In this document: positions 9,961 through 19,135 of the stretch, in pieces
How positions within the stretch are numbered: the first letter of the stretch is position 1
Layout of the letters: each line of letters opens with the position of its first letter
Assembly (NCBI GenBank): GCA_029245955.1
Contig: JAQWOH010000027.1
Span: forward strand, 52,992 to 116,991
Length of the DNA: 64,000 bases
Origin: Fuerstiella sp.
GTDB taxonomy: Bacteria > Planctomycetota > Planctomycetia > Planctomycetales > Planctomycetaceae
Direction of reading: 5' to 3'
Notes under the pieces: model-generated
What the model was told of the DNA's origin: nothing
Database searches by the model: none
Seen by the model: the letters and a program-made list of their open reading frames with translations, nothing else
Translations under genes and position numbers: made by a program

Positions 9961-10794
9961 ATGACGGAAGAATCACAGATCAACAGCCCGCGCCCCTGGT
10001 CTCCTCAGTGGTATCAGTCGCAGAAGAAAACACTTGGTGAATCAGCCTGCCGTCAGCTGGGGCTGTATGCGATCCCTGAAGATCAACGACTGTCCGTTGT
10101 GATTCCCGTGTACAACGAAGAAAAGACGTTGCGGCACCTGGTGGACCGTGTACGCGACGTGCCGATTCGCAAAGAACTGATTCTGGTGGACGACTGCAGC
10201 GGTGATGGCTCACGTGACATTATGAAACAATTGGAAGCAGAAGCGGATGGCGACGACTTCAATCGAATTCGTACGTATTCCCATGAATTCAATCAGGGTA
10301 AGGGAGCTGCACTTAAAACCGGTTTTCAGCATGTCGAAGGCGACATTGTGATCATTCAGGACGCCGACCTGGAATATGACCCCAGCGAGTATCCGCGGTT
10401 GCTGAAACCGATCATCGAAGATCGAGCCGACGTCGTATACGGAAGTCGCTTTCTGGGTGACCAGGCGCATCGAGTCCTGTATTACTGGCATTATCTTGGC
10501 AACAAGTTTCTGACGGTGATGTCCAACTGTTTCACAAATCTTAATCTGACCGACATGGAGACCTGTTACAAGGTTTTCCGTCGTAACGTTATTAACGAGC
10601 TGACGCCAAAGCTCGTTCAGAACCGGTTTGGCTTTGAACCGGAAATCACAGCCCGCGTTGCTCGACGACAGTACCGCATCTATGAAATGTCGATCAGCTA
10701 TTCCGGTCGCACCTATGCGGAAGGAAAACACATCGGCTGGAAAGACGGGCTGCAGGCGCTGTGGTGTATCGTGCGATTCGGAATCCGTGATTGA
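9961..10794 (+). CDS. Glycosyltransferase family 2 (polyprenyl-phosphate sugar type)
   Basis: A 277-residue GT2 enzyme without membrane segments. The strand [18 protein letters not shown] (44-61), the [12 protein letters not shown] loop (75-86) and the metal-binding QDADLEYDP (133-141) are diagnostic. The region [14 protein letters not shown] is characteristic of the dolichol- or undecaprenyl-phosphate mannosyltransferase-like branch. Such enzymes move a sugar from a nucleotide donor to a lipid phosphate at the membrane. AGGA lies just ahead of the start. The ATP-grasp gene is immediately upstream, suggesting a joint role in a glycan or lipid modification. Confidence 0.9.
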   Translation: MTEESQINSPRPWSPQWYQSQKKTLGESACRQLGLYAIPEDQRLSVVIPVYNEEKTLRHLVDRVRDVPIRKELILVDDCSGDGSRDIMKQLEAEADGDDFNRIRTYSHEFNQGKGAALKTGFQHVEGDIVIIQDADLEYDPSEYPRLLKPIIEDRADVVYGSRFLGDQAHRVLYYWHYLGNKFLTVMSNCFTNLNLTDMETCYKVFRRNVINELTPKLVQNRFGFEPEITARVARRQYRIYEMSISYSGRTYAEGKHIGWKDGLQALWCIVRFGIRD

Positions 10795-11100
10795 GGCTGT
10801 TGCTGCTGATTCTGATCAATGTTACAGACCGAGTTGCTGGCAGCGTGTCGCAGTCAGACTGGCTGGTGGTCTGCCTGCTCACACCATTGAGTACAAGCAC
10901 GAAACGCCAGCAAGTGAATCGGCCTCGCGACTAAACCATGATGGAAACGCTGTCACTTGCTGACGGTGCCTGCTGGCATTAATCGCATTTATTCAAATGC
11001 GTTTAAGCCATGATTCGTGCAGAAAAACACTGGTTCAGGGGTAAACGCCGCAAGAAAAATATTTCGATCTTCTGTAACAGATCTCCGGTATCTTCGCTGT
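10795..11100 (+). other. Intergenic region with two stem-loops
   Basis: No gene is visible. A 10-bp inverted repeat CAGCAAGTGA/TCACTTGCTG lies at 10908-10917 and 10953-10962. A compact hairpin CGCATTT-ATTC-AAATGCG at 10984-11001 followed by TTT could end the GT2 transcript, though it is weak. Confidence 0.45.
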
Positions 11101-11162
11101 GGTGAGTAACAACAAACGGAAACAACAACAACCCGGCAAACTGTTGTTTCCATCTACTCACC
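11101..11162 (+). promoter_or_regulatory. Two-part leader hairpin before the Arg-Gly-Tyr protein
   Basis: An outer stem GGTGAGTA (11101-11108) pairs with TACTCACC (11155-11162), and an inner stem GGAAACAACA (11118-11127) pairs exactly with TGTTGTTTCC (11142-11151) around a 14-base A/C-rich loop. The structure ends 12 bases before a GGAG and 24 bases before the ATG at 11187. It could stabilise the mRNA or control its translation. Confidence 0.6.
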
Positions 11163-11186
11163 ATCGCCGGATCTGGAGACTCGAAA

Positions 11187-11579
11187 ATGTTGAAGAATGT
11201 ATTGCTGGCACTCGTGCCCCTGACCATGTTGGCTTCTTCTGTAAAAGCTGACGACGAACTGAGCATCGATGTAGCGTCCATTGCCGACGCCGATGTTTCA
11301 ATTGTAGAAGTCGGTCTGGATATTGATGTCGACCAGTTAACGGCTGAGGCCGGCACAGAAGACGGTGAAGATGCCATTGAGGCGTGCTTCCGCAGATTCG
11401 GATATGGTTACCGTGGTTACCGTGGCTACCGTGGATATCGCGGCTACTGCGGTTACCGCAGCTACCGCTGTCACAACTACTGCCGACCATTGTACAGCTA
11501 CCGAGCCATCTGTTACGCACCACCGGTCTACCGCTGCGTCGCAGCTCCGATCTACAGCTACTACTGGGGCTGTCACTAA
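11187..11579 (+). CDS. Small secreted Arg-Gly-Tyr repeat, Cys-rich protein
   Basis: A 130-residue protein I cannot assign to a family. It has a clear signal peptide (MLKNVLLALVPLTMLASSVKA). The mature part is two-faced: residues 22-67 are acidic (many Asp and Glu), and residues 68-130 are rich in Tyr, Arg, Gly and Cys. Residues 76-87 are four exact RGY triplets in a row, followed by CGY and RSY variants, then YSYRAICYAPPVYRC. The mature protein has seven Cys. The DNA of the RGY block is a 9-base tandem repeat (about 11412-11447) whose codons vary at third positions, so the protein repeat is kept under selection. The gene stands alone, with GGAG before its start, a structured leader and its own terminator. 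A structural or surface role is an inference. Confidence 0.8.
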   Translation: MLKNVLLALVPLTMLASSVKADDELSIDVASIADADVSIVEVGLDIDVDQLTAEAGTEDGEDAIEACFRRFGYGYRGYRGYRGYRGYCGYRSYRCHNYCRPLYSYRAICYAPPVYRCVAAPIYSYYWGCH

Positions 11580-11770
11580 GAACAGTTGTCAATGAAAAGT
11601 GGTCGTGGGTTCGTGGCAACGCCACTCTGTTTGGCGGAAAGACGTTCGCCATGGCCACAAATCATTGTAAAACGCTGTAACAACAGATTTCACAACACGG
11701 GGTACTGGCTGATCGTCGGCCAGTGCCGGTTTCTTCAAAATGCAACGTCGAACAAACTTCGATTCACTGC

Positions 11771-11812
11771 AAAGCCCGGTGTGTCTGCTGATCGCAGTCG
11801 CCGGGCTTTTTT
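11771..11812 (+). terminator. Intrinsic terminator after the Arg-Gly-Tyr gene
   Basis: An exact 9-bp stem AAAGCCCGG (11771-11779) and CCGGGCTTT (11801-11809) is followed by a six-T run. The loop is 21 bases. Confidence 0.8.
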
Positions 11813-11885
11813 CAGATACGCGGAACGGCGGGGTCTGTCCCGAGTTCAATGTTTGCCAATATCTTAACCTATGGGAGAACTAAAG

Positions 11886-12737
11886 ATGAATATTCAAGAC
11901 CATGCCGCCAAACTGTTCGCGCTGGGTGCACTGCTGGCGCTCAGCATGGGACATGCGAAGGCTCAACAGGCCAACGCCGTACCCGGGCTGAGTCCGACAG
12001 CACCGATCGGAACGGCACTGCAACCAGTCAATGCCGGTCATATCAGAGCCAGCCAGGTTCTGGGGATTCCAACGTCTCATTGCGGGCACGTTATCAACCT
12101 GCTGATGACCAATCGGATGCGTCAGTCATTCGGGAACGCCGGAAATGTCGCTGCGCCGGCATATGCACCGTACCTTCGGGCCGGACAATCGCCTGGCGAC
12201 CTGCAATTGCTCTGCGTGCATCTGGTCTGTGACGGCGACGCGGCCAAAGGTCCCGTCTTTCAGATCAGTCTGAAGAACAACAGCAATGTACCGATTGGAA
12301 ATTTCAGGATTTCCGTCGTCGGAGTTCTCGGCAGAATTCACATGCATTCACCGACAGCAACGATCACTGTGCCACGAATGGAAGCCGGCTGCGAAACGCA
12401 GCTGCAGGTGCAGCTGCCGGTCACCTGCATGTCGCTGGGAATTTCAGGTCAGCTGGTACCGTTCGACACGTTAATCGTGGCAGTCGACAGTTTTGATGAA
12501 TGGCTGGAATGCGACGAGCTGAATAACGTGCAGATTCTGAAGCGCGCCGAAATTCCTCTGCTGGTCGTGGCAACAGTCGCTCCTCCGGTGGCTGCCGAAA
12601 CTGTGCCTGTGCAGCCTGCACCGGAAGCTGCTGTTCCGTCGGCGCCACAGGAAAAGGCGCCTTCACCATTGGATAATATCGATCTGGACGATCTGGTTCC
12701 CGATGAAGCAGAGAAGGCGGGATTTCTTATCCGCTGA
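11886..12737 (+). CDS. Secreted CARDB-like domain protein
   Basis: A 283-residue protein with a signal peptide (LFALGALLALSMGHAKAQ). The start at 11886 follows GGGAGAAC; the ATG at 11871 would add five residues. Residues of about 105-222 resemble a CARDB-type beta-sandwich: FQISLKNNSNVPIGNFRISV, then ITVPRMEAGCETQLQVQLPV, closing with AVDSFDEWLECDELNNVQIL, which corresponds to the conserved acidic D-x-x-N-x-V/E-S-N-E-x-N-N ending of that family. A Pro/Ala-rich linker (about 228-260) and an acidic tail DNIDLDDLVPDEAEK follow. CARDB domains are adhesive modules in extracellular proteins. It is flanked by strong terminators, so it is a single-gene unit. Assignment is by pattern only. Confidence 0.68.
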   Translation: MNIQDHAAKLFALGALLALSMGHAKAQQANAVPGLSPTAPIGTALQPVNAGHIRASQVLGIPTSHCGHVINLLMTNRMRQSFGNAGNVAAPAYAPYLRAGQSPGDLQLLCVHLVCDGDAAKGPVFQISLKNNSNVPIGNFRISVVGVLGRIHMHSPTATITVPRMEAGCETQLQVQLPVTCMSLGISGQLVPFDTLIVAVDSFDEWLECDELNNVQILKRAEIPLLVVATVAPPVAAETVPVQPAPEAAVPSAPQEKAPSPLDNIDLDDLVPDEAEKAGFLIR

Positions 12738-12845
12738 GAACCAACATGTTTGCAGACGCCACGACACAATCGCAGGTTTCATTGAAACGCACCGGATCTG
12801 TTCCGAATCCTCCAAAGGCGATGTGCACGGCGCTTCGATATGCAC

Positions 12846-12879
12846 GAGCTCCGGTCTGTCAAAAGACCGGAGCTCTTTT
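12846..12879 (+). terminator. Strong intrinsic terminator after the CARDB-like gene
   Basis: A perfect 12-bp stem GAGCTCCGGTCT (12846-12857) and AGACCGGAGCTC (12864-12875), 6-base loop, then TTTT. The rest of the 402-base gap to thrS (12880-13139) shows no gene and no recognised leader. Confidence 0.87.
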
Positions 12880-13139
12880 CTCACGCCTGCAGTGGTTGTC
12901 CCGCTGCCCGTTGTGAGAAACTGCAGACGCAGCTATAACTCCGCCTTTGGCTGTCGTTCGGGTTGCAACTTTTTCCTGCAAAAGGGGGCCATTCGTTGAG
13001 GTCGCCGTGCCCGCACGACAAATCTCTGCAGATACGGACAATGAGATTGATCCCGGATACATATTGTGTGTTCCCGTGTCGTCCATGTTAACCGATTCCT
13101 GCAGAACGCCGACTGTTACAAAGAAACGTACGAAGTCCA

Positions 13140-15338
13140 ATGATTGAGGTACAACTGCCTGACGGCGCCATTGTTGAAAAAGACGACAACGCAACCGCTT
13201 TGGATGTCGCATCCGGCATCAGCGAAGGCCTGGCCCGAGCCACAGCCGCGGCTGTCATTGACGGAGTCACTGTCGACGCCATGAGGCCCCTGGCTGAACT
13301 TACCGAAATACGGCCCGTACCGCTGCATCTGCTGACTACTCGCGACGCTGCTGCTGCTGCTGTCATGCGACACAGTTGCGCTCACGTCATGGCGCGAGCC
13401 ATCATGCGACTATATGAAGGCGTTGGCCTGGCCTTCGGTCCGGTCAAAGGCAACACCTTCTACTACGACTTCGATCTGGCCACTCCCGTCAGTGAGGACG
13501 ACTTTCCGAAGATCGAAGCGGAGATGAAGAAAATTGCGAAGGAAGCCGAGCCGTTTGAACGCTTCACAATGAATCGCGACGAATCGATTCAGTTCTGCAA
13601 AGATCTGAATCAGGAACTGAAGGTGGAGCACATTGAAGGCGGTTTAACAGATCACGAATCACTGAGTTTTTATCGCCAGGGTGAATTTGTCGACTTATGC
13701 CGCGGCCCGCATATTCCTCATGCCGGCATGATCAAAGCCTTCAAGATTCTCAGTGTCGCCGGCTCGCACTGGAAGGGCAATGTTGCCAACCGATCGCTGC
13801 AGCGAATTTACGGCACGGCTTTCTTTGACAAAAAGGAAATGAAAGCCTATCTGGCGCAGATCGAAGAAGCGAAGAAACGCGATCACCGTGTGCTTGGCAG
13901 TCAACTGCAATTGTTCACGATCAATCCCGACGTGGGTCAGGGGCTGTGCCTGTGGTTGCCGAAAGGCGCCACCATTCGAGCCACTCTGGAAGATTTCATC
14001 AAAGCGGAACTCACGCGACGCGGTTACGAGCCGGTTTACTCGCCACATATCGGTCGAGTCGAGATGTACGAAACCAGCGGCCACTTTCCGTACTATCGCG
14101 ACTCGCAGTTTGCTCCGCTGTTTGGACATTCGGCCGGTCAGCTCGTCGATCACTGGATTCGGTGTCTTGATCCAAAGGACGAGGATTTGCAGCCGCCGAC
14201 AGCCGATGAGGAAAAGACACTGCTCGACGCGGCCATGGTGCTGGGTTTTAGTGGTAAAGAATTTCCGATCAGCGGCACGAATGATGAAAAACGTGACGTC
14301 CTGCGCAAGTGGGAAAAGCAGCAGGAACGCTATCTGCTGAAACCGATGAACTGTCCGCATCACGCTCAGATGTACAAGGCGATTCCTCGCAGCTATCGGG
14401 ATTTGCCCGTTCGACTGGCCGAATTCGGAACTGTGTACCGGCACGAGCAGTCAGGTGAACTGAATGGCCTGCTGCGCGTGCGAGGTCTGACTCAGGACGA
14501 CGCCCATTTGTTCTGTACGCCGGAACAGGTGGAACAGGAATTCAAGGATACCCTGAACCTGGTGAAGTACGTCTTGAATGCTGTTGGTCTGGAAGACTAC
14601 AGAGTACAGTTGTCCACCAAGGAACCTGGGTCTGACAAATACGTGGGCAGCGATGAGTTGTGGCAGCAGGCTCAGGACACTTTACGCAGGGTGTTGACGG
14701 AAGAAGGACAGGAGTTCATTGAAACACCCGGTGAAGCAGCGTTCTATGGACCTAAAGCTGACTTCATGGTGAAGGACTGTCTGGGGCGTGAATGGCAGCT
14801 GGGCACCGTGCAGCTGGATTACAACCTGCCGGAACGATTTGAACTGGAATACACGGGCAGTGACAACAAGGCTCATCGTCCGGTGATGATTCATAGGGCG
14901 CCATTCGGATCGATGGAACGTTTCGTCGGCGTGCTGATCGAACACTTCGCCGGGGCATTTCCGCTGTGGCTGGCTCCGGAGCAGATCCGGGTGTTGCCAT
15001 TGAGCGAAAAGACGGACGACTACGCCAAGGAAGTTGCTGCCAAACTACGGCAAAATGGTTTCCGAGTTACCACCGATTTGCAGAGCGCCAAATTGCAGGC
15101 CAAGATTCGCGACGCTCAGGTCGACCTGATTCCATACATGCTGGTCGTCGGTCCGAAGGAAGCGGAGCAGAATGCGGTTGCCGTGCGCTGCCGTATCGAC
15201 GGTGATCTGGGCGTGTTGTCCTTTGACGATGCTGTGTCCCAACTTGTTAACGAACGCGACAAACAAACCATTCGCCAGGTTGTCAAATCCACGTTCACGG
15301 CAACTGCAGAAGGTGACGCGGAAGAAAACGAGTATTAA
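13140..15338 (+). CDS. thrS: Threonine--tRNA ligase
   Basis: A 732-residue threonyl-tRNA synthetase that charges tRNA-Thr and edits mis-attached serine. An N-terminal TGS domain (1-60) is followed by the editing domain, with HSCAH at 78-82 and CRGPH at 187-191 as its catalytic His/Cys set. The class II core has SGHFPYYRD (313-321), [10 protein letters not shown] (399-408) with the zinc Cys405, YRHEQSGEL (433-441) and [14 protein letters not shown]. The anticodon-binding domain closes the protein. It is about 90 residues longer than the roughly 640 usual. Most of the excess is an insert at about 325-396, between motif 1 and the zinc Cys, where other bacteria have a few residues. The second residue after CP is His, not the usual Gly (MNCPGH). 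No T-box-like leader was recognised. Confidence 0.96.
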   Translation: MIEVQLPDGAIVEKDDNATALDVASGISEGLARATAAAVIDGVTVDAMRPLAELTEIRPVPLHLLTTRDAAAAAVMRHSCAHVMARAIMRLYEGVGLAFGPVKGNTFYYDFDLATPVSEDDFPKIEAEMKKIAKEAEPFERFTMNRDESIQFCKDLNQELKVEHIEGGLTDHESLSFYRQGEFVDLCRGPHIPHAGMIKAFKILSVAGSHWKGNVANRSLQRIYGTAFFDKKEMKAYLAQIEEAKKRDHRVLGSQLQLFTINPDVGQGLCLWLPKGATIRATLEDFIKAELTRRGYEPVYSPHIGRVEMYETSGHFPYYRDSQFAPLFGHSAGQLVDHWIRCLDPKDEDLQPPTADEEKTLLDAAMVLGFSGKEFPISGTNDEKRDVLRKWEKQQERYLLKPMNCPHHAQMYKAIPRSYRDLPVRLAEFGTVYRHEQSGELNGLLRVRGLTQDDAHLFCTPEQVEQEFKDTLNLVKYVLNAVGLEDYRVQLSTKEPGSDKYVGSDELWQQAQDTLRRVLTEEGQEFIETPGEAAFYGPKADFMVKDCLGREWQLGTVQLDYNLPERFELEYTGSDNKAHRPVMIHRAPFGSMERFVGVLIEHFAGAFPLWLAPEQIRVLPLSEKTDDYAKEVAAKLRQNGFRVTTDLQSAKLQAKIRDAQVDLIPYMLVVGPKEAEQNAVAVRCRIDGDLGVLSFDDAVSQLVNERDKQTIRQVVKSTFTATAEGDAEENEY

Positions 15339-15365
15339 CCGGACAAGGCATGGCTGACGAACAGG

Positions 15366-15395
15366 CACTGGCGAAGCCAGTGGCACCCTTTGTTT
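15366..15395 (+). terminator. Possible terminator between thrS and the next gene
   Basis: CACTGGC (15366-15372) pairs with GCCAGTG (15376-15382) around a GAA loop. A weak TTTGTTT tail comes six bases later. Confidence 0.5.
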
Positions 15396-15425
15396 CACCG
15401 TTTCATATGTTGGGCGGTTACACCC

Positions 15426-16475
15426 ATGACCAGTCGCCACCCAATCGAATCCTCTTTGCTGGGGACAGCTGTCGGAGATGCTTTGGGTTTGCCGTATGAG
15501 GGTCTGACACCGGAGCGAGGTCAGAAGCTGATCGGGTATCCCGATCGCTTTCGGTTCCTGCCGGGCCGCGGCATGGTGTCGGACGATACAGAACACGCCT
15601 GCATTGTGGCTCAGTGTTTGATCGCGTCCGCTCACGATGACGGCCTCTTTGAAGCGGAACTGGCCAGACGACTGCGCCGGTGGTTTCTGGCGATGCCTGC
15701 GGGAATCGGGCGAGCCACGCTGCGATCCTGTCTGAAGCTCTGCGTCGGCTTTGGCCCCGGTAACAGCGGGGTGATGTCGTCCGGCAACGGGCCTTCCATG
15801 CGAGCCCCAATCCTTGGCGCGGCGGTTGACAGTCTGGATGTAGTGTTGCGGTTGAATCATCTGTCGTCCCGTATTACTCACACCGATCCACTTGCAGAGC
15901 ACGGTGCTGCGGCAGTGGCGATTGCCGCATGGGGAGCCGCCCGGAATGGATTTACTGACCATGCCACGTACTTTCAGCTGCTACGTGAGCGTCTGACAGG
16001 AGAACACGCCGAACAGTTGCTGGCCGCGATGGACAAAGTCGAAGCCAGTCTGGCTACCGAAGAGTCAACTCAGGAGTTTTGCTGCGAGCTTTGTGGTCCG
16101 GCGGGAGCTACTGGCTACACGCTGCACACTGTGCCGGTCGCCATTCACGCGTGGCTGAGGTGTCGCGGACACCTGAATGTCACATTGCGCAATGTGATTC
16201 TATGCGGAGGAGACACGGACTCAACGGCGGCGATTGCCGGTGGCATTGCCGGGTGTGAGACGGAAGTTACCGACGAACTGGCCAACAGTATTATGGACTG
16301 GCCCTGCAATCCCCGCCGGATCATCCGACTCAGCAAACAATTGATCCGAGTGACCGAGACAGGTCTGCCGGAGCGTCCACTGCAGTCATCGTTTCCGATG
16401 CAGGCTCTGCGAAACAGCTTCTTTCTGGTTGTCGTACTGTTGTGGGGTCTGCGGCGATTGCTGCCACCGTGGTGA
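15426..16475 (+). CDS. ADP-ribosylglycohydrolase family protein with C-terminal hydrophobic tail
   Basis: A 349-residue DraG/ARH-type hydrolase; such enzymes remove ADP-ribose from proteins or other targets using two Mg ions. The metal-binding motifs are VSDDTEHA (52-58) and GGDTDSTAAIAGGIAG (261-276), with HTDPLAEHGAAA (152-163) between them. The start at 15426 is chosen because the family fold begins at ESSLLGTAVGDALGLPYEG; a start at 15390 would add 12 residues with no counterpart. The protein ends with a strongly hydrophobic stretch (332-341, FFLVVVLLWG) and then RRLLPPW, which looks like a tail anchor and is unusual for the family. The target is unknown. It sits between thrS and a convergent hydrolase gene, with no visible ADP-ribosyltransferase nearby. 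Confidence 0.88.
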   Translation: MTSRHPIESSLLGTAVGDALGLPYEGLTPERGQKLIGYPDRFRFLPGRGMVSDDTEHACIVAQCLIASAHDDGLFEAELARRLRRWFLAMPAGIGRATLRSCLKLCVGFGPGNSGVMSSGNGPSMRAPILGAAVDSLDVVLRLNHLSSRITHTDPLAEHGAAAVAIAAWGAARNGFTDHATYFQLLRERLTGEHAEQLLAAMDKVEASLATEESTQEFCCELCGPAGATGYTLHTVPVAIHAWLRCRGHLNVTLRNVILCGGDTDSTAAIAGGIAGCETEVTDELANSIMDWPCNPRRIIRLSKQLIRVTETGLPERPLQSSFPMQALRNSFFLVVVLLWGLRRLLPPW

Positions 16476-16537
16476 TCGGATGAAGTCGACACTAATCAGG
16501 TCGTACCGTCCCACCGGGGGCCGGACGTCAATTCCGC

Positions 16538-17365
16538 TCATGGGAGGTTCCTGACACCATTCGTGCGTTTCACCTGAGCCAGGACGAAGTCAACCAGTTC
16601 CTGACACTCAAAAAAACCAGGCCACATGTTGTGTCCCTGCCCGGGCGGTATAACAAGCTGCATTTGTCCGCCGAGAGCCTTGTATCGCTTCTGCATTTCT
16701 CCCGAATTGGCGTGCAGGGGAACAACTCTGTCCACGTCACCGTGAATTGCAAACAGCGGTACGCCCGCCTGTGCCAATGCGTTCAGGCGGTCAATCGGAT
16801 TGTGCTTCGTAAGTTGAGCCGTAAGCTCGTCGGCCGTCATGTGAAAGGCACCGCTGGCTCGCTTGACACCTGGATAGCTGGTGATGCTGCAGACCGGATA
16901 TACGCCCGCAAAGCCTGCAACCTTGTCGGCGTTGTCGACAGCCCACGCCAGCGTCATTAGTCCGCCACGACTACGTCCCATCATCACAGGCGTGGGTGAA
17001 AAACCGCGTTGTCCGACCAGTTCTCTGTAGAGGGCAGAATACAGTGCTCGCCCGTCCGGGCTGCCATAGGATTCTCCGACATCAACACCGGCGATTGCGA
17101 TACCTGCCTGTGTAAATCGATCGAACATCCATTTTTCCGCCATGCCGGGCAGATTAGGCAGCGTTGGCGCGTACCAGACCCAGGGAATTGGTATGTCTGC
17201 GGGATTCGCTGCCGGGGGGATAACGAAAGCGATCTTCCCCTTCACCAGAAAGGTTTCACCAGACAGCGGCAACGACTTCTGAGTCACGTCGTCTGCAGGT
17301 GCCGTTGGCGCAAGAATAAATGCCAGGGCGACGAGAGAGAGAATGGAGTGCTGCATGAATTGCAT
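16538..17365 (-). CDS. Secreted alpha/beta hydrolase
   Basis: A 275-residue hydrolase with a signal peptide (HSILSLVALAFILAPTAPADD). The nucleophile elbow is GRSRG (130-134, Ser132). The later IHGDVDRVVPLHANSGEM block supplies the acid and PPGQGHNMWPGFFECQEL the catalytic His, as in prolyl oligopeptidase/dienelactone hydrolase-type folds. The substrate cannot be named; an ester or a peptide is possible. It lies just downstream of the sulfatase on the same strand (32 bases apart), so the two are likely co-transcribed and may act on the same extracellular material. Confidence 0.88.
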   Translation of the reverse strand: MQFMQHSILSLVALAFILAPTAPADDVTQKSLPLSGETFLVKGKIAFVIPPAANPADIPIPWVWYAPTLPNLPGMAEKWMFDRFTQAGIAIAGVDVGESYGSPDGRALYSALYRELVGQRGFSPTPVMMGRSRGGLMTLAWAVDNADKVAGFAGVYPVCSITSYPGVKRASGAFHMTADELTAQLTKHNPIDRLNALAQAGVPLFAIHGDVDRVVPLHANSGEMQKRYKALGGQMQLVIPPGQGHNMWPGFFECQELVDFVLAQVKRTNGVRNLP

Positions 17366-17397
17366 TTCTGATAATCGTAGCGGACGGAATTCGGAGT

Positions 17398-18894
17398 CTA
17401 TTCGGCCCTCTTGCGGTTCTTCTTACTGGGCTTTTTTTTTCGGGGCTCCTTTGGAGGTCCGTACGTCTTCATAAGAATTCGGTCGACGACGGAGCGATCG
17501 TTTCGACTCTGAAAGGCGGGCAGCATCGGATCGTCGGTACGGGTCATGTGAGCGACCAGTTCAGCCTGCAGAAGTTTGATGGTCGGCTGAAGTTCCGGCC
17601 GTTCGATGAGATTATGGCGGCAGTCAGGATCGTTCTTCAAGTTGTAAAATTCTTCCGGCACGCGGTAACGAAAAAGGTCGATGCGTGTGGCGATATCGGG
17701 ATTCGTTTTGGCCGCGTTCTGCATGGCCGCCATTGTTTTGCCTTCATTGTTGTTTCGGTACCAGTGTTTGCCATCGCTGAAGGGATTATAGATGTATCCG
17801 TATTCTTCGCTTTGCACGCTGCGCATCGGGACGGCATCACCCCCGGCTTTGGAATCGATCTGAGTGAAAACGAAACTGCGCCCCGCCTGTCGCTGTTGCT
17901 TTAGTAATGGCACGAACGAACGACCGTCCAGCCCGTCGGGGCCCGTGACACCGCTGATATCCATGAACGTGGGGAAAAGGTCGACTGTGGACACAAAGTC
18001 ACGATCATTCGTCGTGCCCGCACCGATCTGGCCGGGCCAGCGGGCCAGCATTGGTGTTCGAGAACTGTGAAACCATGCGTTGCATTTTGCAAACGGCACA
18101 GCAATCCCGTTGTCCGAAATGAAAATGACAAGCGTGTTGTCTTCCAGGCCTGATTCGCGCAGAGCTTGCATGACTTTTCCAAACGTGTCGTCCAGCCGTC
18201 GCGTTGAGTTCAGGTAGTGAGCCAGTTCGGCACGCACGCCAGGCAGGTCCGGCAGGAACCCGGGCACTGAAACTTCGTCGGCAGCATAGATGCGTGAGGG
18301 CATCGCTGCACCCTTCGTCAGTTTTTCAGGATTGCAGTACGGACGATGCGGGTCGTGAGAATTCACCATGAAGTAGAACGGCTTCCCCTCACGTTTGCTT
18401 TGCTCAAGGAATGTTCTGCTGCGCTGATAATAGATGTCCGGGTTACGTCCGTTCCCCAGTTCCTTCTGGTCAAACTGGTAGTCCCATTTCATGGACGTCT
18501 TCGGGGTTGAATGGCCCACTTTTCCGAGAATGCCGGCCAGGTATCCGGCGTTCTGCAGTGTTGTCACCATGTCCGGTACATCTTCCCTGGCCTTCATGAA
18601 CCCCATCGCACCGGAACGGTGGCTGTAACGACCCGTGGCGATGATCGCTCGACAGGGGGCACAAATGGCTGCGTTGACATGGGCTCGATCGAACTGGAGC
18701 GCCGAGGCGGCAAAGGCATCCAGATTGGGAGTGAGATGTGCGGGGCGACCGCCGTAGGTCCCCAGAGACTCCGCGTGCAGATCGTCAGCGGTAAACAGCA
18801 GGATGTTGGGGCGGTCCTTTGCCATCCCTGTGTTTATGCCCAGCGTCATAAAACATAAGGCTGCGATGTAGCGAATTACTGGCAGGTCTGGCAT
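17398..18894 (-). CDS. Sulfatase (type I, formylglycine)
   Basis: A 498-residue sulfatase. The start at 18894 follows GGAAAGAG by a few bases and gives a signal peptide (IRYIAALCFMTLGINTGMA); a start at 19047 would add 51 unlikely residues. The motif CAPCR (78-82) holds the Cys that is oxidised to formylglycine, and FTADDLHAESLG (34-45) contributes metal ligands. Other landmarks are NSHDPHRPY and IFISDNGIAVPFAK. The C-terminus is very basic (PPKEPRKKKPSKKNRKRAE), which may bind a polyanionic substrate. Type I sulfatases hydrolyse sulfate esters, in planctomycetes mostly of algal polysaccharides. It is divergent from a secreted protease gene and leads into a secreted hydrolase gene. Confidence 0.94.
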   Translation of the reverse strand: MPDLPVIRYIAALCFMTLGINTGMAKDRPNILLFTADDLHAESLGTYGGRPAHLTPNLDAFAASALQFDRAHVNAAICAPCRAIIATGRYSHRSGAMGFMKAREDVPDMVTTLQNAGYLAGILGKVGHSTPKTSMKWDYQFDQKELGNGRNPDIYYQRSRTFLEQSKREGKPFYFMVNSHDPHRPYCNPEKLTKGAAMPSRIYAADEVSVPGFLPDLPGVRAELAHYLNSTRRLDDTFGKVMQALRESGLEDNTLVIFISDNGIAVPFAKCNAWFHSSRTPMLARWPGQIGAGTTNDRDFVSTVDLFPTFMDISGVTGPDGLDGRSFVPLLKQQRQAGRSFVFTQIDSKAGGDAVPMRSVQSEEYGYIYNPFSDGKHWYRNNNEGKTMAAMQNAAKTNPDIATRIDLFRYRVPEEFYNLKNDPDCRHNLIERPELQPTIKLLQAELVAHMTRTDDPMLPAFQSRNDRSVVDRILMKTYGPPKEPRKKKPSKKNRKRAE

Positions 18895-19135
18895 GCGGTC
18901 TCTTTCCGGCTGTAGCCGTGTCCCGCGACGCGGGCGAACTGAGAAGGAATTTCCACGGATTCTACGGCCGATCTCCCGCGTTATTCCACCAAAACAGCAT
19001 GCGGGGCGGTCTACTGGTCCCGGAACGTTTAAGAAAATCTGAAACATATGCGGCTGCTTCCCGCTGAAGGTTATTGACTCAGGTCCAACGACCTTCTGCT
19101 AACAAAAACCTTACTGACCTGGAAATGGTGGCGTT

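Noticed and set aside
11400..11470. CRISPR or other DNA repeat in the RGY region
   Set aside because: The 9-base units code for RGY with synonymous changes, and there are no spacers.
12880..13139. T-box or threonine leader before thrS
   Set aside because: No T-box sequence, specifier loop or Thr-rich leader peptide could be made out.
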